A stretch of 64,000 bases of DNA, taken from Geoalkalibacter subterraneus (GTDB lineage Bacteria > Desulfobacterota > Desulfuromonadia > Desulfuromonadales > Geoalkalibacteraceae). Below, piece after piece: positions 9,178 to 18,309 of the stretch; the first letter of the stretch is position 1, and every line of letters starts with the position of its first letter. The notes under the pieces are model-generated. The model saw only the letters and a list, made by a program, of their open reading frames with translations. It ran no database searches and was not told the DNA's origin. The stretch lies in assembly GCF_000827125.1 (NCBI RefSeq), contig NZ_CP010311.1, forward strand, positions 1,736,001-1,800,000. The letters run 5' to 3'. Made by a program: the position numbers and the translations under genes.

Positions 9178-10185
9178 ATGAAATATAAAGTTAGTGTGGT
9201 TATGCCTGTATATAATTCTGAGAAATACCTAAGACCTTCTGTTGAAAGCATTTTAAACCAAACATTCCAAGATTTTGAATTTATCATTATCAATGATGGT
9301 TCAACTGACTCGTCTGGTACAATACTTAAAGAATATTCCAAATCAGATCAAAGGATTAAATTGATTGAGCAGGAGAATAAAGGGATTGTGTCGGCTTTAA
9401 ATTTTGGTTTTGAGATGTCAGATAGTGAATATGTTATACGTATGGATAGTGATGATATTTCTATGCCCTACCGTATTGAACATCAACTTAAGTTTATGGA
9501 TTCTCATCCAGGAGTGGGGGCCTCTTCTTCAGTCTTTGAGGTAATAGATGAATTCGGCGAACTTGTTGTGACTGATAAAGGGGAATTATTTTCTCATTGC
9601 TCATCTGAAATGTTGGCTTGGTCATCTTTGTTCACAACGGTTTTGTGCCATCCCGGGTCAATAATAAGAAAGGATGTTTTTTCTGAAATTGGGGGTTATA
9701 GGAAAGAATTTCAGTACATTGAAGATCATGACCTCTGGTTGCGCATTAGCAGTATTTCAAAACTTGCTATTACATCTGAACCACTTATTAAATATAGGCA
9801 TCATGGTAACAACCTTAGTACTATATATGGGAAGGACAGTAAAAATAAAAATTTACATGCCGCTTGTTTATATGACTTTCTCAAAAAAAATGATTTAAAT
9901 AGTTACAGTTTTGAAGATTGTATGTGGTTATGGCATATTTATTACCATAAGAGAGGAAGTAATCTGGTCGAAGAAAACCCACATATTGTGAACAGCTTAG
10001 CTAGAAAGATTATTTTGCTGTATAAGTGGTTCGTTGAAAACCATAATGATAAAATAAAAGATATAAAAGAAGATGTTGTTAAAATTATTTTTGGACTTAT
10101 GAAAAGTTCCAGTAGGTGCAGTTATTATGAAAAGGCAAAATTGTTATCTATTTTTTTAAGATTCAAACTTTCACATGCATTTTAA
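9178..10185 (+). CDS. Family 2 glycosyltransferase
   Basis: A 335-residue GT-A enzyme. It opens with VSVVMPVYNSEKYLRPSVES and continues NDGSTDSS (nucleotide-binding Asp). The metal-binding D-x-D appears in RMDSDDISMPYR, and the acceptor-side motif EDHDLWLRIS is near residue 185. It would transfer a sugar from a nucleotide donor to a lipid-linked chain at the cytoplasmic membrane face. AGGAG precedes the ATG. It shares the AT-rich composition of the gene before it, so the two probably arrived together. Confidence 0.88.
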   Translation: MKYKVSVVMPVYNSEKYLRPSVESILNQTFQDFEFIIINDGSTDSSGTILKEYSKSDQRIKLIEQENKGIVSALNFGFEMSDSEYVIRMDSDDISMPYRIEHQLKFMDSHPGVGASSSVFEVIDEFGELVVTDKGELFSHCSSEMLAWSSLFTTVLCHPGSIIRKDVFSEIGGYRKEFQYIEDHDLWLRISSISKLAITSEPLIKYRHHGNNLSTIYGKDSKNKNLHAACLYDFLKKNDLNSYSFEDCMWLWHIYYHKRGSNLVEENPHIVNSLARKIILLYKWFVENHNDKIKDIKEDVVKIIFGLMKSSSRCSYYEKAKLLSIFLRFKLSHAF

Positions 10186-10218
10186 CCCAATATACCTTTA
10201 AAAAAACTTGGTTGTATC

Positions 10219-11415
10219 TTGAATGCTTTAATTTGCTGTTATTGTGATCTACGGTTTGGTGGTGGTGGAGCAACTCTTGCGCGTAATGTTGCTATTTCTC
10301 TCAAACGTGCTGGTTTTGAAGTTTTAATATTGTCGCATTCGAATAGAGAAGTAATTCGCGATTCTGTGGAGAATATACCTGTCGAGTACCATTACGTTAA
10401 TTCGGGTTGGTCGTGGCGCTGGCCTCTTTTAGTGAGGGAGCGAAAATTAGCAGCTTATCTAAAAAAAACAATAAAATGCCCCGACGTCTTTTTTTCCGTT
10501 TCTCCATTTTATGTCAATGCCGCGAAAAAAGCCTGGCCCGAGGTCCGAATTGTTTATTTGTTCCCCTGTTTGCTATGGCGTTGTCTGCCATTTGTTTCAG
10601 GGGGGGGGGCGCGGAGTTTTACCGACCGATTTAATCACTGGCTGATTGGCAGGTCTGAAAAAAAAGCGCTTATGTCCAGTGATCTAACGATTCTTCAGGG
10701 GCCTTCAGTTGTTGAAGATGTTCTGGATTTCGTAGATGTTCCACGTGAGAAGTTGGTGGTTGCTCCAACTGGGGTGGACGATATGCAGCAACTTCTGAAA
10801 AAGTCGCGAAACGAAGTTCGCAGATATTGGAACACCCCTTTTTCATCGCGTGTTTTTGTGACAGTCGGTTCACTGGACCGCAATAAAAATCAGTCTGCGA
10901 TTATAGAAGCATTTAGTCGATTGAGTGACGAGAGCGCATACCTATGGATTGTTGGTACGGGTGTTATGGCTGCAGATTGGGAACACTACTCTGCAGAGTT
11001 GGGGGTAGCTGAGCGGGTCCGTTTTATGGGAAATCGGAATGATCTGGCAGATATTTATACGGCTGCGGATGTCTATGTGCACGCTGCCTGGTATGATAAT
11101 TTTCCAAATGTTTATTTAGAGGCAATGGTGTGTGGCTTGCCGCTTATTGGCCCGCGAGGGGAATTTCCCGATGTAATAAGTCCTTTGGATGGAATTATTG
11201 AGGAAAAAGTGCATGGTGTATCCTACTCGTTGCGCCAGCGCGATGGGCTTGAGGGTGCCATGAAGTACATGCTTGACAGGCCAGAGGAAGAGTTGACTGA
11301 AATGGGGCGGCGTGCGCGCGTATTGGCCTTAGATGCTTTTTCTTGGGAAAAATATCAGTCACAGCTTTTACAGGCAGTTTCCATGCGCAATGCTGAGGTA
11401 ATCTATGAATCCTGA
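10219..11415 (+). CDS. Family 4 glycosyltransferase with an internal G10 tract
   Basis: A 398-residue GT-B enzyme that starts at TTG (10219), since no ATG fits the N-terminal motif FGGGGATLARNVAISL. The C-terminal nucleotide-sugar domain holds VTVGSLDRNKNQ and the E-x7-E region EAMVCGLPLIGPRGEFPD. At 10600-10609 the frame crosses ten consecutive G residues (codons about 128-130), where one-base slippage would abolish the C-terminal half. Its end overlaps the next gene by 11 bases. Confidence 0.85.
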   Translation: MNALICCYCDLRFGGGGATLARNVAISLKRAGFEVLILSHSNREVIRDSVENIPVEYHYVNSGWSWRWPLLVRERKLAAYLKKTIKCPDVFFSVSPFYVNAAKKAWPEVRIVYLFPCLLWRCLPFVSGGGARSFTDRFNHWLIGRSEKKALMSSDLTILQGPSVVEDVLDFVDVPREKLVVAPTGVDDMQQLLKKSRNEVRRYWNTPFSSRVFVTVGSLDRNKNQSAIIEAFSRLSDESAYLWIVGTGVMAADWEHYSAELGVAERVRFMGNRNDLADIYTAADVYVHAAWYDNFPNVYLEAMVCGLPLIGPRGEFPDVISPLDGIIEEKVHGVSYSLRQRDGLEGAMKYMLDRPEEELTEMGRRARVLALDAFSWEKYQSQLLQAVSMRNAEVIYES

Positions 11416-12511
11416 TTGTATTTTTTTTAACGGCGACCGCCCCTGCAAGCCGCACAAAAAATTTTCCTATACCTGTCCAACCTGCCCCGAATACACTCCC
11501 ATAACCTCCCATATCCTCATCATCAAGCTCGATGCCGTCGGCGACGTTGAGCGTACAACCGGTTTGCTCCAGCCTCTGCTCCAGAAGTACCCCGGCGCGG
11601 CCATCACCTGGGTTACAAAGAAAAATGCTCTGCCGTTATTCAAAAACAACCCCCATGTCTACAAGGTCATTGAATATGGCCCCGAGGCACAGCTCAACTT
11701 GCTGACCAGTACCTACGATCTGGCTATCAACCTCGATGCCGCGGAAGACAGCTGTCGGCTGATGACAATTGCCGCTGCAGAGAAGAAAATCGGTTACACA
11801 TGGAACCCCAAAGGCTACGCCGAACCGCTGAACCCCGAAGCCGAGGACTGGTTCGAGATGGGCCTGTGGGATGATGTCAAAAAAGCCAATCAGCGCACCT
11901 ATCAGGACATCATGATGGAGATCTGCGGGCTTGAAGGCAGGATGACACGGCCCGTATTCGTACTGGATGATAAGGAGCGGGCTTTTGCCGATGAATTCGC
12001 GTTTCGAAAACAGGTCAATAGAAACGCCCCGGTTTTCGGTTTGAACACCGGAGCCGGTGGTCGTTGGGTGCATAAGAAGTGGACCATGGAAGGCTACCAG
12101 AGCCTGATTGAACGGCTGGAAGAGCTTTATCCGGAGTCTTCAATTCTGCTTTATGGCGGACCTGAAGAGGTGGAACGCAATGCTGAGTTGGCCAGGGCCG
12201 GAAAAAATGTGATTGACACAGGTTGCGACAACGATCTTCGCCAGTTCGGCGCATTGGTGAGCCTCTGCGACCTGATGGTGACCGGCGATACCCTCGCCAT
12301 GCACATCGGCCTTGCCCTGGAGAAGAGAATGGTGGTTCTTTTCGGGCCCACTTCGCTCGCGGAAATTGACCTGTATGGCTCCGGGATCAAGATTGCCCCA
12401 GAAGGCATGGATTGCCTCTGTTGTTATCGACCGGACTGCGATGTGCGGCCCACATGCATGGAGCGAATATCGGTCGAAGAAGTTCTGACTGCAATCCGGG
12501 AGCAATTGTGA
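11405..12511 (+). CDS. Family 9 glycosyltransferase (heptosyltransferase-like)
   Basis: A 368-residue protein. The N-terminus has a Cys-rich lead (CIFFNGDRPC, then CPTCPEY) before the family's first strand ILIIKLDAVGDVERTTGLL. The C-terminal motif CDLMVTGDTLAMHIGLALEK and VVLFGPTSLAEID match the ADP-heptose/LPS heptosyltransferase family, which adds heptose or related sugars. The tail holds a second Cys cluster (CLCCYRPDC), so a metal site formed by both ends is possible. GC content returns to the regional norm here. Confidence 0.85.
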   Translation: MNPDCIFFNGDRPCKPHKKFSYTCPTCPEYTPITSHILIIKLDAVGDVERTTGLLQPLLQKYPGAAITWVTKKNALPLFKNNPHVYKVIEYGPEAQLNLLTSTYDLAINLDAAEDSCRLMTIAAAEKKIGYTWNPKGYAEPLNPEAEDWFEMGLWDDVKKANQRTYQDIMMEICGLEGRMTRPVFVLDDKERAFADEFAFRKQVNRNAPVFGLNTGAGGRWVHKKWTMEGYQSLIERLEELYPESSILLYGGPEEVERNAELARAGKNVIDTGCDNDLRQFGALVSLCDLMVTGDTLAMHIGLALEKRMVVLFGPTSLAEIDLYGSGIKIAPEGMDCLCCYRPDCDVRPTCMERISVEEVLTAIREQL

Positions 12512-13650
12512 GACAGAGAACAAGAATCACAATAGGAGTGGATGCCCGAACGGTTTTTTGCCCTGAAAGACGTGGCACAGGTAAAAACCTGGTCGATCTG
12601 TATCCTCGCATCGCTGAGTTAAGGCCTGATTGGCAATTTGTTATGTATTACGAGCAGGAGGGATTTGCTGATCCTTTCTCCGGTATTGCTAACATCAGTA
12701 AAAAAAGAATACGAATGAAGGGTGCACGGTGGAACCTGTGGGAGAATTTGCGTCTGCCACTTGCTGCCCGTTCTGACAAGGTCGACCTTCTTCACTGTCC
12801 TGCCCAGAGCATGCCGAGATTAAAACTTATCCCGATCATCGCGACGATTCACGATATTATCCCACTCCGCTTTGATGCCGGGGGTGGGGGTAATGCATTC
12901 AAAAAGTCCGAGCGGGTCATCCGAAACAGTTTATTGCGCTCAGATGCGGTTTTGACGGTTTCACATTTCAGCAAATCCGACATGTCTGACTATTTCCGGG
13001 TAAATGGTGAAAATATTCATGTGTTGACCTGGGCTCCCGATAGCCAGCTGTGTATTGCAACCACAGGAGAGATTGAGCAGGTCAGGAAGAAGTATGGCAT
13101 CAACAAGCCTTATCTGTTTACTTTTGGTGCGACAGACCCTCGCAAAAACACCTTTCGCGTTATCGAGGCTTTTGCTCGAATGAAACAAAATGATGTTGAC
13201 GGGCAATTGGTAATTAGTGGTATTCGTGACGACCGTTCGGCAGTCTATCGGCAGAAGGCTATAGCTTTTGGTGTTGAGGACGATGTGGTTTTTTGTGGCT
13301 TTGCACCGGACAGTGAGATCCCCGCATTATTGTGCGGGGCAGAGGGGTTGGTATTTGCTTCTCTCTACGAAGGATTCGGCCTGCCCCTGATTGATGCTAT
13401 GGCATGCAATACTCCTGCTTTGGCCTCCAATGTCACTTCGCTCCCGGAAGTTGCTGGTGACGCAGTTCTCTACTGTGATCCTCTATCGGTCGATTCTATA
13501 GCTTGTGGCATGACAGAGATTATGACCTGCGAGAAAACTCGAGCCAGGCTGCGTGAACAAGGGGCTAAGAAAGTTAAGGAATATACCTGGGAGCGTACGG
13601 CAAAAACAGTTCTTAATGTATTTGAAAAAGTTCTCGAGGTCCATTCATGA
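12508..13650 (+). CDS. Family 4 glycosyltransferase
   Basis: About 380 residues. I place the start at the GTG at 12508, which overlaps the previous stop in a GTGA junction and follows GGGAG; a start at 12412 would overlap the GT9 by 100 bases. The protein opens ITIGVDARTVFCPERRGTGK, and the C-terminal domain has FGATDPRKNTFRVIEAF and ASLYEGFGLPLIDAMAC, the GT4 donor-binding Glu motif. Tight spacing on both sides indicates one operon. Confidence 0.87.
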   Translation: MRQRTRITIGVDARTVFCPERRGTGKNLVDLYPRIAELRPDWQFVMYYEQEGFADPFSGIANISKKRIRMKGARWNLWENLRLPLAARSDKVDLLHCPAQSMPRLKLIPIIATIHDIIPLRFDAGGGGNAFKKSERVIRNSLLRSDAVLTVSHFSKSDMSDYFRVNGENIHVLTWAPDSQLCIATTGEIEQVRKKYGINKPYLFTFGATDPRKNTFRVIEAFARMKQNDVDGQLVISGIRDDRSAVYRQKAIAFGVEDDVVFCGFAPDSEIPALLCGAEGLVFASLYEGFGLPLIDAMACNTPALASNVTSLPEVAGDAVLYCDPLSVDSIACGMTEIMTCEKTRARLREQGAKKVKEYTWERTAKTVLNVFEKVLEVHS

Positions 13651-14789
13651 AAATTTTATTGGTCAGTCATCGTTTCCCCTGGCCGCTTAGTCATGGAACC
13701 TATCTAAGGGTTCATGCCCTGGCAAAACGTTTTGTACAGTCAGCTGAGGTCTCTCTTTTTTCTTTTGGCGCAAACGATGAATTAGTGCAGAGGTATACAG
13801 ATATGGGTGTGCGTTTTTGTGGAATGCACGACCCTCCTGTTGATGGCCGCCCACGTTTCGTTTTATCTCCTTTTCATCATGATGAACAATTCCAAAATTT
13901 ATTATCGGAGGAACTGGAGAGAGGAGATTACGACGCCGCAATTCTGTTTGGTGCGAAAATGTTGCAGTATGCCGAGCTGTTCAAGGGAATGAAGGTTGTT
14001 GCAGATGTTGTTGATGATCCCGTGCTTGAATGGCGTAGGCTGCTCAAGGTGAATTGGTACAGGTCGGAAGGGCTCAGGCTTGGACGCTATCTGCTCGGCT
14101 GGTTTTTATATGAACGCCGTTATGCGCAGCATTTAGATCATGTGGTTTTTGTGTCGGAGACAGATTCAAAAAGTTTTGCTCTGCGGAACCGCAAGGTGTC
14201 AGCACAGACCATCGTCAATGGTGTTGATCTCGATTTTTTCAGGCCGATGACCAATCTCTCTTCAGAGAAGAGTGTCGTTTTTACCGGAAATATGGCTCAT
14301 CAGCCGAATCTGGATGCAGCACTCTATTTGTTAAAAGAAATAGCGCCCAGAGTCTGGGAAAATGACCCTGATATTCGTTTTGTCGTCTGCGGTGCCAACA
14401 CTCCCACTAAACTTACAGAATTGGCCACTGAGCGGGTTCAGGTTCTTGGTTGGGTCGACGACATACGTGAGCCGATTGCTCGGGCTGGTGTGGTTATCCT
14501 GCCGATGATTTCTGGAACAGGGATCAAAAACAAATTGTTAGAGGCGTGGGCTATGGAAAAGCCGGTCGTGATGACAACTCTGTCCTGCCAGGGGGTTAAT
14601 GCTTTGGCTGGAGAGAACTGTGAAATTGCTGATACCGCAGAGACATTGGCACGTGTGGTGTTGAGTCTGTTTGAGTCGAGCAGCCAGGCGGAGAAGATAG
14701 CTGTGGCAGGACGTCAATGTGTCGAGACTTTTCATAATTGGGACCGTCTGGCGGCGGATTACACAGATCTTCTTGTGGAAAAGGATTAA
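13647..14789 (+). CDS. Family 4 glycosyltransferase, exosortase-locus type (TIGR03087-like)
   Basis: A 380-residue glycosyltransferase overlapping the previous gene by an ATGA junction. It opens KILLVSHRFPWPLSHGTYLR, typical of glycosyltransferases that accompany PEP-CTERM/exosortase systems. The C-terminal half has VFTGNMAHQPNLDAALYLL and ILPMISGTGIKNKLLEAWAM, where the Glu-containing motif contacts the donor sugar nucleotide. The subfamily label is from memory of the pattern and is less sure than the GT4 call. Confidence 0.8.
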   Translation: MKILLVSHRFPWPLSHGTYLRVHALAKRFVQSAEVSLFSFGANDELVQRYTDMGVRFCGMHDPPVDGRPRFVLSPFHHDEQFQNLLSEELERGDYDAAILFGAKMLQYAELFKGMKVVADVVDDPVLEWRRLLKVNWYRSEGLRLGRYLLGWFLYERRYAQHLDHVVFVSETDSKSFALRNRKVSAQTIVNGVDLDFFRPMTNLSSEKSVVFTGNMAHQPNLDAALYLLKEIAPRVWENDPDIRFVVCGANTPTKLTELATERVQVLGWVDDIREPIARAGVVILPMISGTGIKNKLLEAWAMEKPVVMTTLSCQGVNALAGENCEIADTAETLARVVLSLFESSSQAEKIAVAGRQCVETFHNWDRLAADYTDLLVEKD

Positions 14790-14792
14790 ACG

Positions 14793-16052
14793 TTGGGAAT
14801 ACGTGATCTCATTCTGACAGTCCTTGGTTGGGGCTGTGTTCCTCTTGCCTTGACAAATGCCTATTATGGTCTGCTTGGCTATGTCTGGCTGTCGGTGATG
14901 AAACCGCAATCATTGGTCTGGTCTGCTTCGGTTATAGAAGCACGGATGGCCTTTTTTGTCATGATTGCTCTGCTTTTAAAGCATTTTGCAACCGAAGGCC
15001 CTAAGTTCCGTGTTGCTGGCCCGATGATTGGGATATTAGCCTTGTGGGCCTGGTTTGCCGTGTGCACCCTGACGTCCAGTTATTTTGATGCTTCGCTCGA
15101 TACTCTCATCAAATTTAGCAAGGTTATTCTGGGGCCTTTAATTGTGACCGCAATTATAGATACCCCTGCTCGGTTTAAAGTTTTTCTGGCTTTGCTTGCC
15201 GCTTGTCCTGGTTTGTACGGCTTGAAGCTTGGTTTGTTCGGGTTGATGGGTGGGACGACCCACCACGGAGGCCCGATTGGGTTGGATAATAACGATACGG
15301 CGTTGTTTATTGCCATGGGAATTCCACTGCTTTTTTACGTAGCTTTAACTTTTAAAGAAAAATGGTTAAGGTGCATCTATCTCCTGGCTTTTTTTCTTTC
15401 CGGCCCGGCTGTTATAGCGACCACTTCCCGTGGCGGTATGTTGTCGATGGCGGCAGCATATACTGCCATCTTTTGGATTCGCTATCGAACAATCAAGACT
15501 GTTTTGCTTGTTGTTATGCTTGGTTTTTCCCTTTACGCGGTCGTTCCTGAGGACACGATGAATCGGTATTACACTATCACTGAGTATGAAGAAGATGCTT
15601 CAGCTATGGGGCGTATTGCTGCCTGGAAAACGGCCTGGAATATGGCGATAGATAATCCCGTTTGGGGAGGAGGCCTTGGTTTGGGGGCCTTTATGCGGAA
15701 TTACCCTTATTATCAGGAATACGAGATTGATAGGCCGCGGGCGACTCATAGTGTTTGGTTTCAGCTCCTTGGAGAGAGTGGTTTTGTTGGACTGGGGATA
15801 TTTTTACTAACAATTTTTTCAACCTTGAAAATGGGTTTTCTGCTGAGGAATCGTGCCAAGACAGATTTGTCAGGGCACCGTTTGGAGAAGTTTGCCGAAC
15901 CTCTTCTGGTTACAGTCGTGGTCTATTTGGTTGGTGGTACTTTTTTAAGCCAAGTGAGGTTTGAGTTTTTTTACTATATCATCACTGCTTTGTGTGCTTT
16001 GTTTCTGATATGCAAACGGAATGAAATGTTTACGGGGGCTGCTAGTGATTGA
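14793..16052 (+). CDS. O-antigen ligase / polymerase-like membrane protein (TIGR03097-like)
   Basis: A 419-residue multi-pass membrane protein with about ten hydrophobic segments. It starts at TTG (14793), 3 bases after the previous stop. The large periplasmic loop between late segments contains ATHSVWFQLLGESGFVGL, the H-S-x-x-x-x-L-x-E pattern of the Wzy/WaaL family. The N-terminal pattern (GIRDLILTVLGWGCVPLAL, then WLSVMKPQSL) resembles the exosortase-A-associated O-ligase family. It would polymerise or attach glycan at the outer face of the inner membrane. Confidence 0.78.
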   Translation: MGIRDLILTVLGWGCVPLALTNAYYGLLGYVWLSVMKPQSLVWSASVIEARMAFFVMIALLLKHFATEGPKFRVAGPMIGILALWAWFAVCTLTSSYFDASLDTLIKFSKVILGPLIVTAIIDTPARFKVFLALLAACPGLYGLKLGLFGLMGGTTHHGGPIGLDNNDTALFIAMGIPLLFYVALTFKEKWLRCIYLLAFFLSGPAVIATTSRGGMLSMAAAYTAIFWIRYRTIKTVLLVVMLGFSLYAVVPEDTMNRYYTITEYEEDASAMGRIAAWKTAWNMAIDNPVWGGGLGLGAFMRNYPYYQEYEIDRPRATHSVWFQLLGESGFVGLGIFLLTIFSTLKMGFLLRNRAKTDLSGHRLEKFAEPLLVTVVVYLVGGTFLSQVRFEFFYYIITALCALFLICKRNEMFTGAASD

Positions 16053-16605
16053 TAAAAAATACACTGTTCTAATGACAGGGCCTGTAGAGTCCAACTCTGG
16101 TGGCATGGCTGCTGTTATAAAAAACTTATCACAAGTCGATTTTTGCAAATTGAATGTTTTGGATACGGGGAAGAATACATCGGAAAATAGAAGTTTTTTA
16201 GCTGCATATATTTCTCAATTTCGTATTCTTTATAAACTTATAAATATTTATTTTCTCGCAAAAAGTCAAAATACTACATATCCATACCTACAGTGGTTTC
16301 ACGTTTTGGCGCGACTGTTTACACTTACTGGTCGCGAAATGTATACGGATAAAAATAGTTTTCACTACATTTTTAAGGCAGATAGCCGGGTGAAGCAATT
16401 TCAGGTTGTACAGGATCGGTTTGATCGGGTCGAAATTCGCCTGGTGACAGATAACAAAATCAGACTCGATAATGAGGGCATGGTTGAAAAGCGCATATGC
16501 CAGGAGTTTGAAGAAGTGATCGAACTTGTTTTTAATTTCGTGGATACGATCGAGCCGGAAAAGTCGGGAAAATATCGCCGGCTTGTCTGCCGGGTAGCGA
16601 CATGA
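16045..16605 (+). pseudogene. Fused remnant of a second GT4-CapK gene pair
   Basis: One open frame joins two unrelated proteins. Its first ~75 residues (VLMTGPVESNSGGMAAVIKN, then LDTGKNTSENRSFL) match the N-terminus of the GT4 at 18310. Its last ~90 (FHYIFKADSRVKQFQV to EPEKSGKYRRLVCRV) match the C-terminus of the CapK-like protein at 19403. Near 16270 a frameshift is visible: in another frame the DNA still encodes LHIHTYSGFTFWRDCLH, as in the intact GT4. Both parts are similar, not identical, to the downstream pair, so this was a diverged paralogous pair that lost about 2 kb between GT4 codon ~100 and CapK codon ~365. The GTG start overlaps the ligase stop and the end overlaps the next GT4, so the operon spacing survived. 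Confidence 0.85.
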
Positions 16606-17723
16606 AGGTATTGCATGTCGTTGAGAACTTCGGTGCGGCTGGGCTTGAAAACGTAGTTAGGAACCTTGTCCTTAATCACAATATGGAAGAGCCTCCCCAG
16701 GTCTGTGTTCTCAATGAGCTTGGTTGTAATGGAGAGTTGCTTCGTAGTAAGGGATTCAAAGTTTGGTCTCTTGATTGGAAGAAACAGGCAAAATCCAGCT
16801 TTAGGTTAGTCCGTGAACTTCGGAAAATTATAAAGCAAGAAGGTATCGATACCATACATGCTCACAACTTCTCCCCTTTTTATTTTTGCTCGTTTGCTGC
16901 GCTTTGCACTTTCAAGCCGTTGTTTGTTACCTTCCATGGTTTTATAAACTGGCGTAGGCCCTATACTCAGGTATACGCAATTTTGTCCTTGTTTGCTCGA
17001 AAGATCGTGGTCGTCTCTGATGCGATGCTGGAACATTATCGTCCGCTGCTTGGTGGAGAAAAGAAGTTGGAGACGGTATACAACGGTATTGATCTTGAAC
17101 GATTTACATCTGCCAATGCAGTTTCACTTCGTACCGAACTGGGGATAGATGAAAGCGATTTTGTTCTTGGCAGCATAGGGCGTATTAGCCCAGTCAAAAA
17201 CTATCCTGCACAAATTCGTCTTGTGGCTGCTCTCAAGGATAAAATTCCCAACCTTAAACTTGTTTTAGTCACCAGCCCCAGCCCCGATTCGAGTAACTTG
17301 GAAAATGAGTTGCGCATTCTTTCTGATGAATTGGGGGTTGCGGACAGAGTCGTTTTTGCCGGTTTCCGTTCTGATGTGGAAAATGTTTTACATTCTATCG
17401 ATATTTTTTTGATGACGTCTTTCAGTGAAGGGACATCGATGGCGATTCTGGAAGCTTTTGCCGCAGGAGTCCCAGTCGTTGCTAGCGATGTTGGCGGGAA
17501 TGTCTCATTGATTGAGCATGATAAAAATGGATTTTTATTTGATTTGAATGACCTGAATCAGTTGAAAAAACATATTCTCGCTCTTTGGGCGGACGGGAAG
17601 AAGTTAGAGTCGATGTCCCAACAGGCACGTGAATCCTCTGCTAAATTTTCGATTCGAGGTATGATTAGTAGCTACGAGTCCTTATATGCCGTAAACAGAG
17701 CATTGTCTTCCCCGGATGGGTAG
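16602..17723 (+). CDS. Family 4 glycosyltransferase
   Basis: A 373-residue GT-B enzyme, joined to the preceding remnant by an ATGA overlap. It opens KVLHVVENFGAAGLENVVRN, has the acceptor-domain loop IHAHNFSPFYF and the donor-domain motifs LGSIGRISPVKNY and TSFSEGTSMAILEAFAAGVP. It looks complete. A 467-bp dispersed element begins about 60 bases after its stop, separating it from the next glycosyltransferase. Confidence 0.87.
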   Translation: MKVLHVVENFGAAGLENVVRNLVLNHNMEEPPQVCVLNELGCNGELLRSKGFKVWSLDWKKQAKSSFRLVRELRKIIKQEGIDTIHAHNFSPFYFCSFAALCTFKPLFVTFHGFINWRRPYTQVYAILSLFARKIVVVSDAMLEHYRPLLGGEKKLETVYNGIDLERFTSANAVSLRTELGIDESDFVLGSIGRISPVKNYPAQIRLVAALKDKIPNLKLVLVTSPSPDSSNLENELRILSDELGVADRVVFAGFRSDVENVLHSIDIFLMTSFSEGTSMAILEAFAAGVPVVASDVGGNVSLIEHDKNGFLFDLNDLNQLKKHILALWADGKKLESMSQQARESSAKFSIRGMISSYESLYAVNRALSSPDG

Positions 17724-17783
17724 GATGGTTTTTTCCGAAACTATCAAATCCAAACCGAAAGAAGACAATGCTGATTAACACAA

Positions 17784-18250
17784 ACATCGGGGGTCAGGCC
17801 TGTCAAATGGGTAAAAGTCGGCATCGAGAGGTTCGGACATCGCATTCATGTCTTTTGTCCGAGGAGCGACCACCGTTATCTTTGTGGTTCAGGAGCGTAT
17901 TCCGGAGAAAGTGGGCCAGTGCTCCTGACTTAAACTGGGCCACTGATTCCGGAGCAAAGTGGGCCACCTGTCAGCGCGAAGCGACGCTGGAGTCTTTTTG
18001 TAGACCGACTGCTCCGTTAGTCAATTCGGCAACGGCCTCGATCGTTACCAAAGTGTTGTTGAGGATGGTCTGAAAGAGGTGTATCGCATAGGAGTTCTAA
18101 GAGGCGCCAGGTTTATCGAAGAGGCTTTGTCCCAGGCCGAAGAGCCGGCCCGAAGGCGGGAGTTGCGGGTTAGCGGAGATTCACGCCGGAAGGAGCGGGG
18201 AGAGATGCATCAGAGCAAGCTTTGATTCCCCTTTTGTCAAGCCTGACCCC
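17784..18250 (+). mobile_element. 467-bp dispersed element, copy A (possible Y1-transposase-derived MITE)
   Basis: Starts near ACATCGGGGGTCAGGCC and ends with TTGTCAAGCCTGACCCC, so GGGTCAGGCCTG at one end faces CAAGCCTGACCC at the other. It is almost identical over its length to 25008-25475. The left end encodes MGKSRHRE, resembling the first residues of a family of IS200-like/RAYT transposases. The middle carries ATTCCGGAGAAAGTGGGCC-type strings usually seen at IS21-like ends. A protein-like tail (DGLKEVYRIGVLRGARFIEE) survives near the right end. I infer an internally deleted transposon that moves in trans. Confidence 0.65.
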
Positions 18251-18309
18251 TCTGTGACCCCTCTGAACCCCAGGCTGCTTACCGCGAAGTAATGAGGTGA
18301 TTTTTTGTT

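Noticed and set aside
16021-16605. Novel 194-residue protein
   Set aside because: Its halves match two different neighbouring proteins, and a frameshift is visible; it is a fusion pseudogene.
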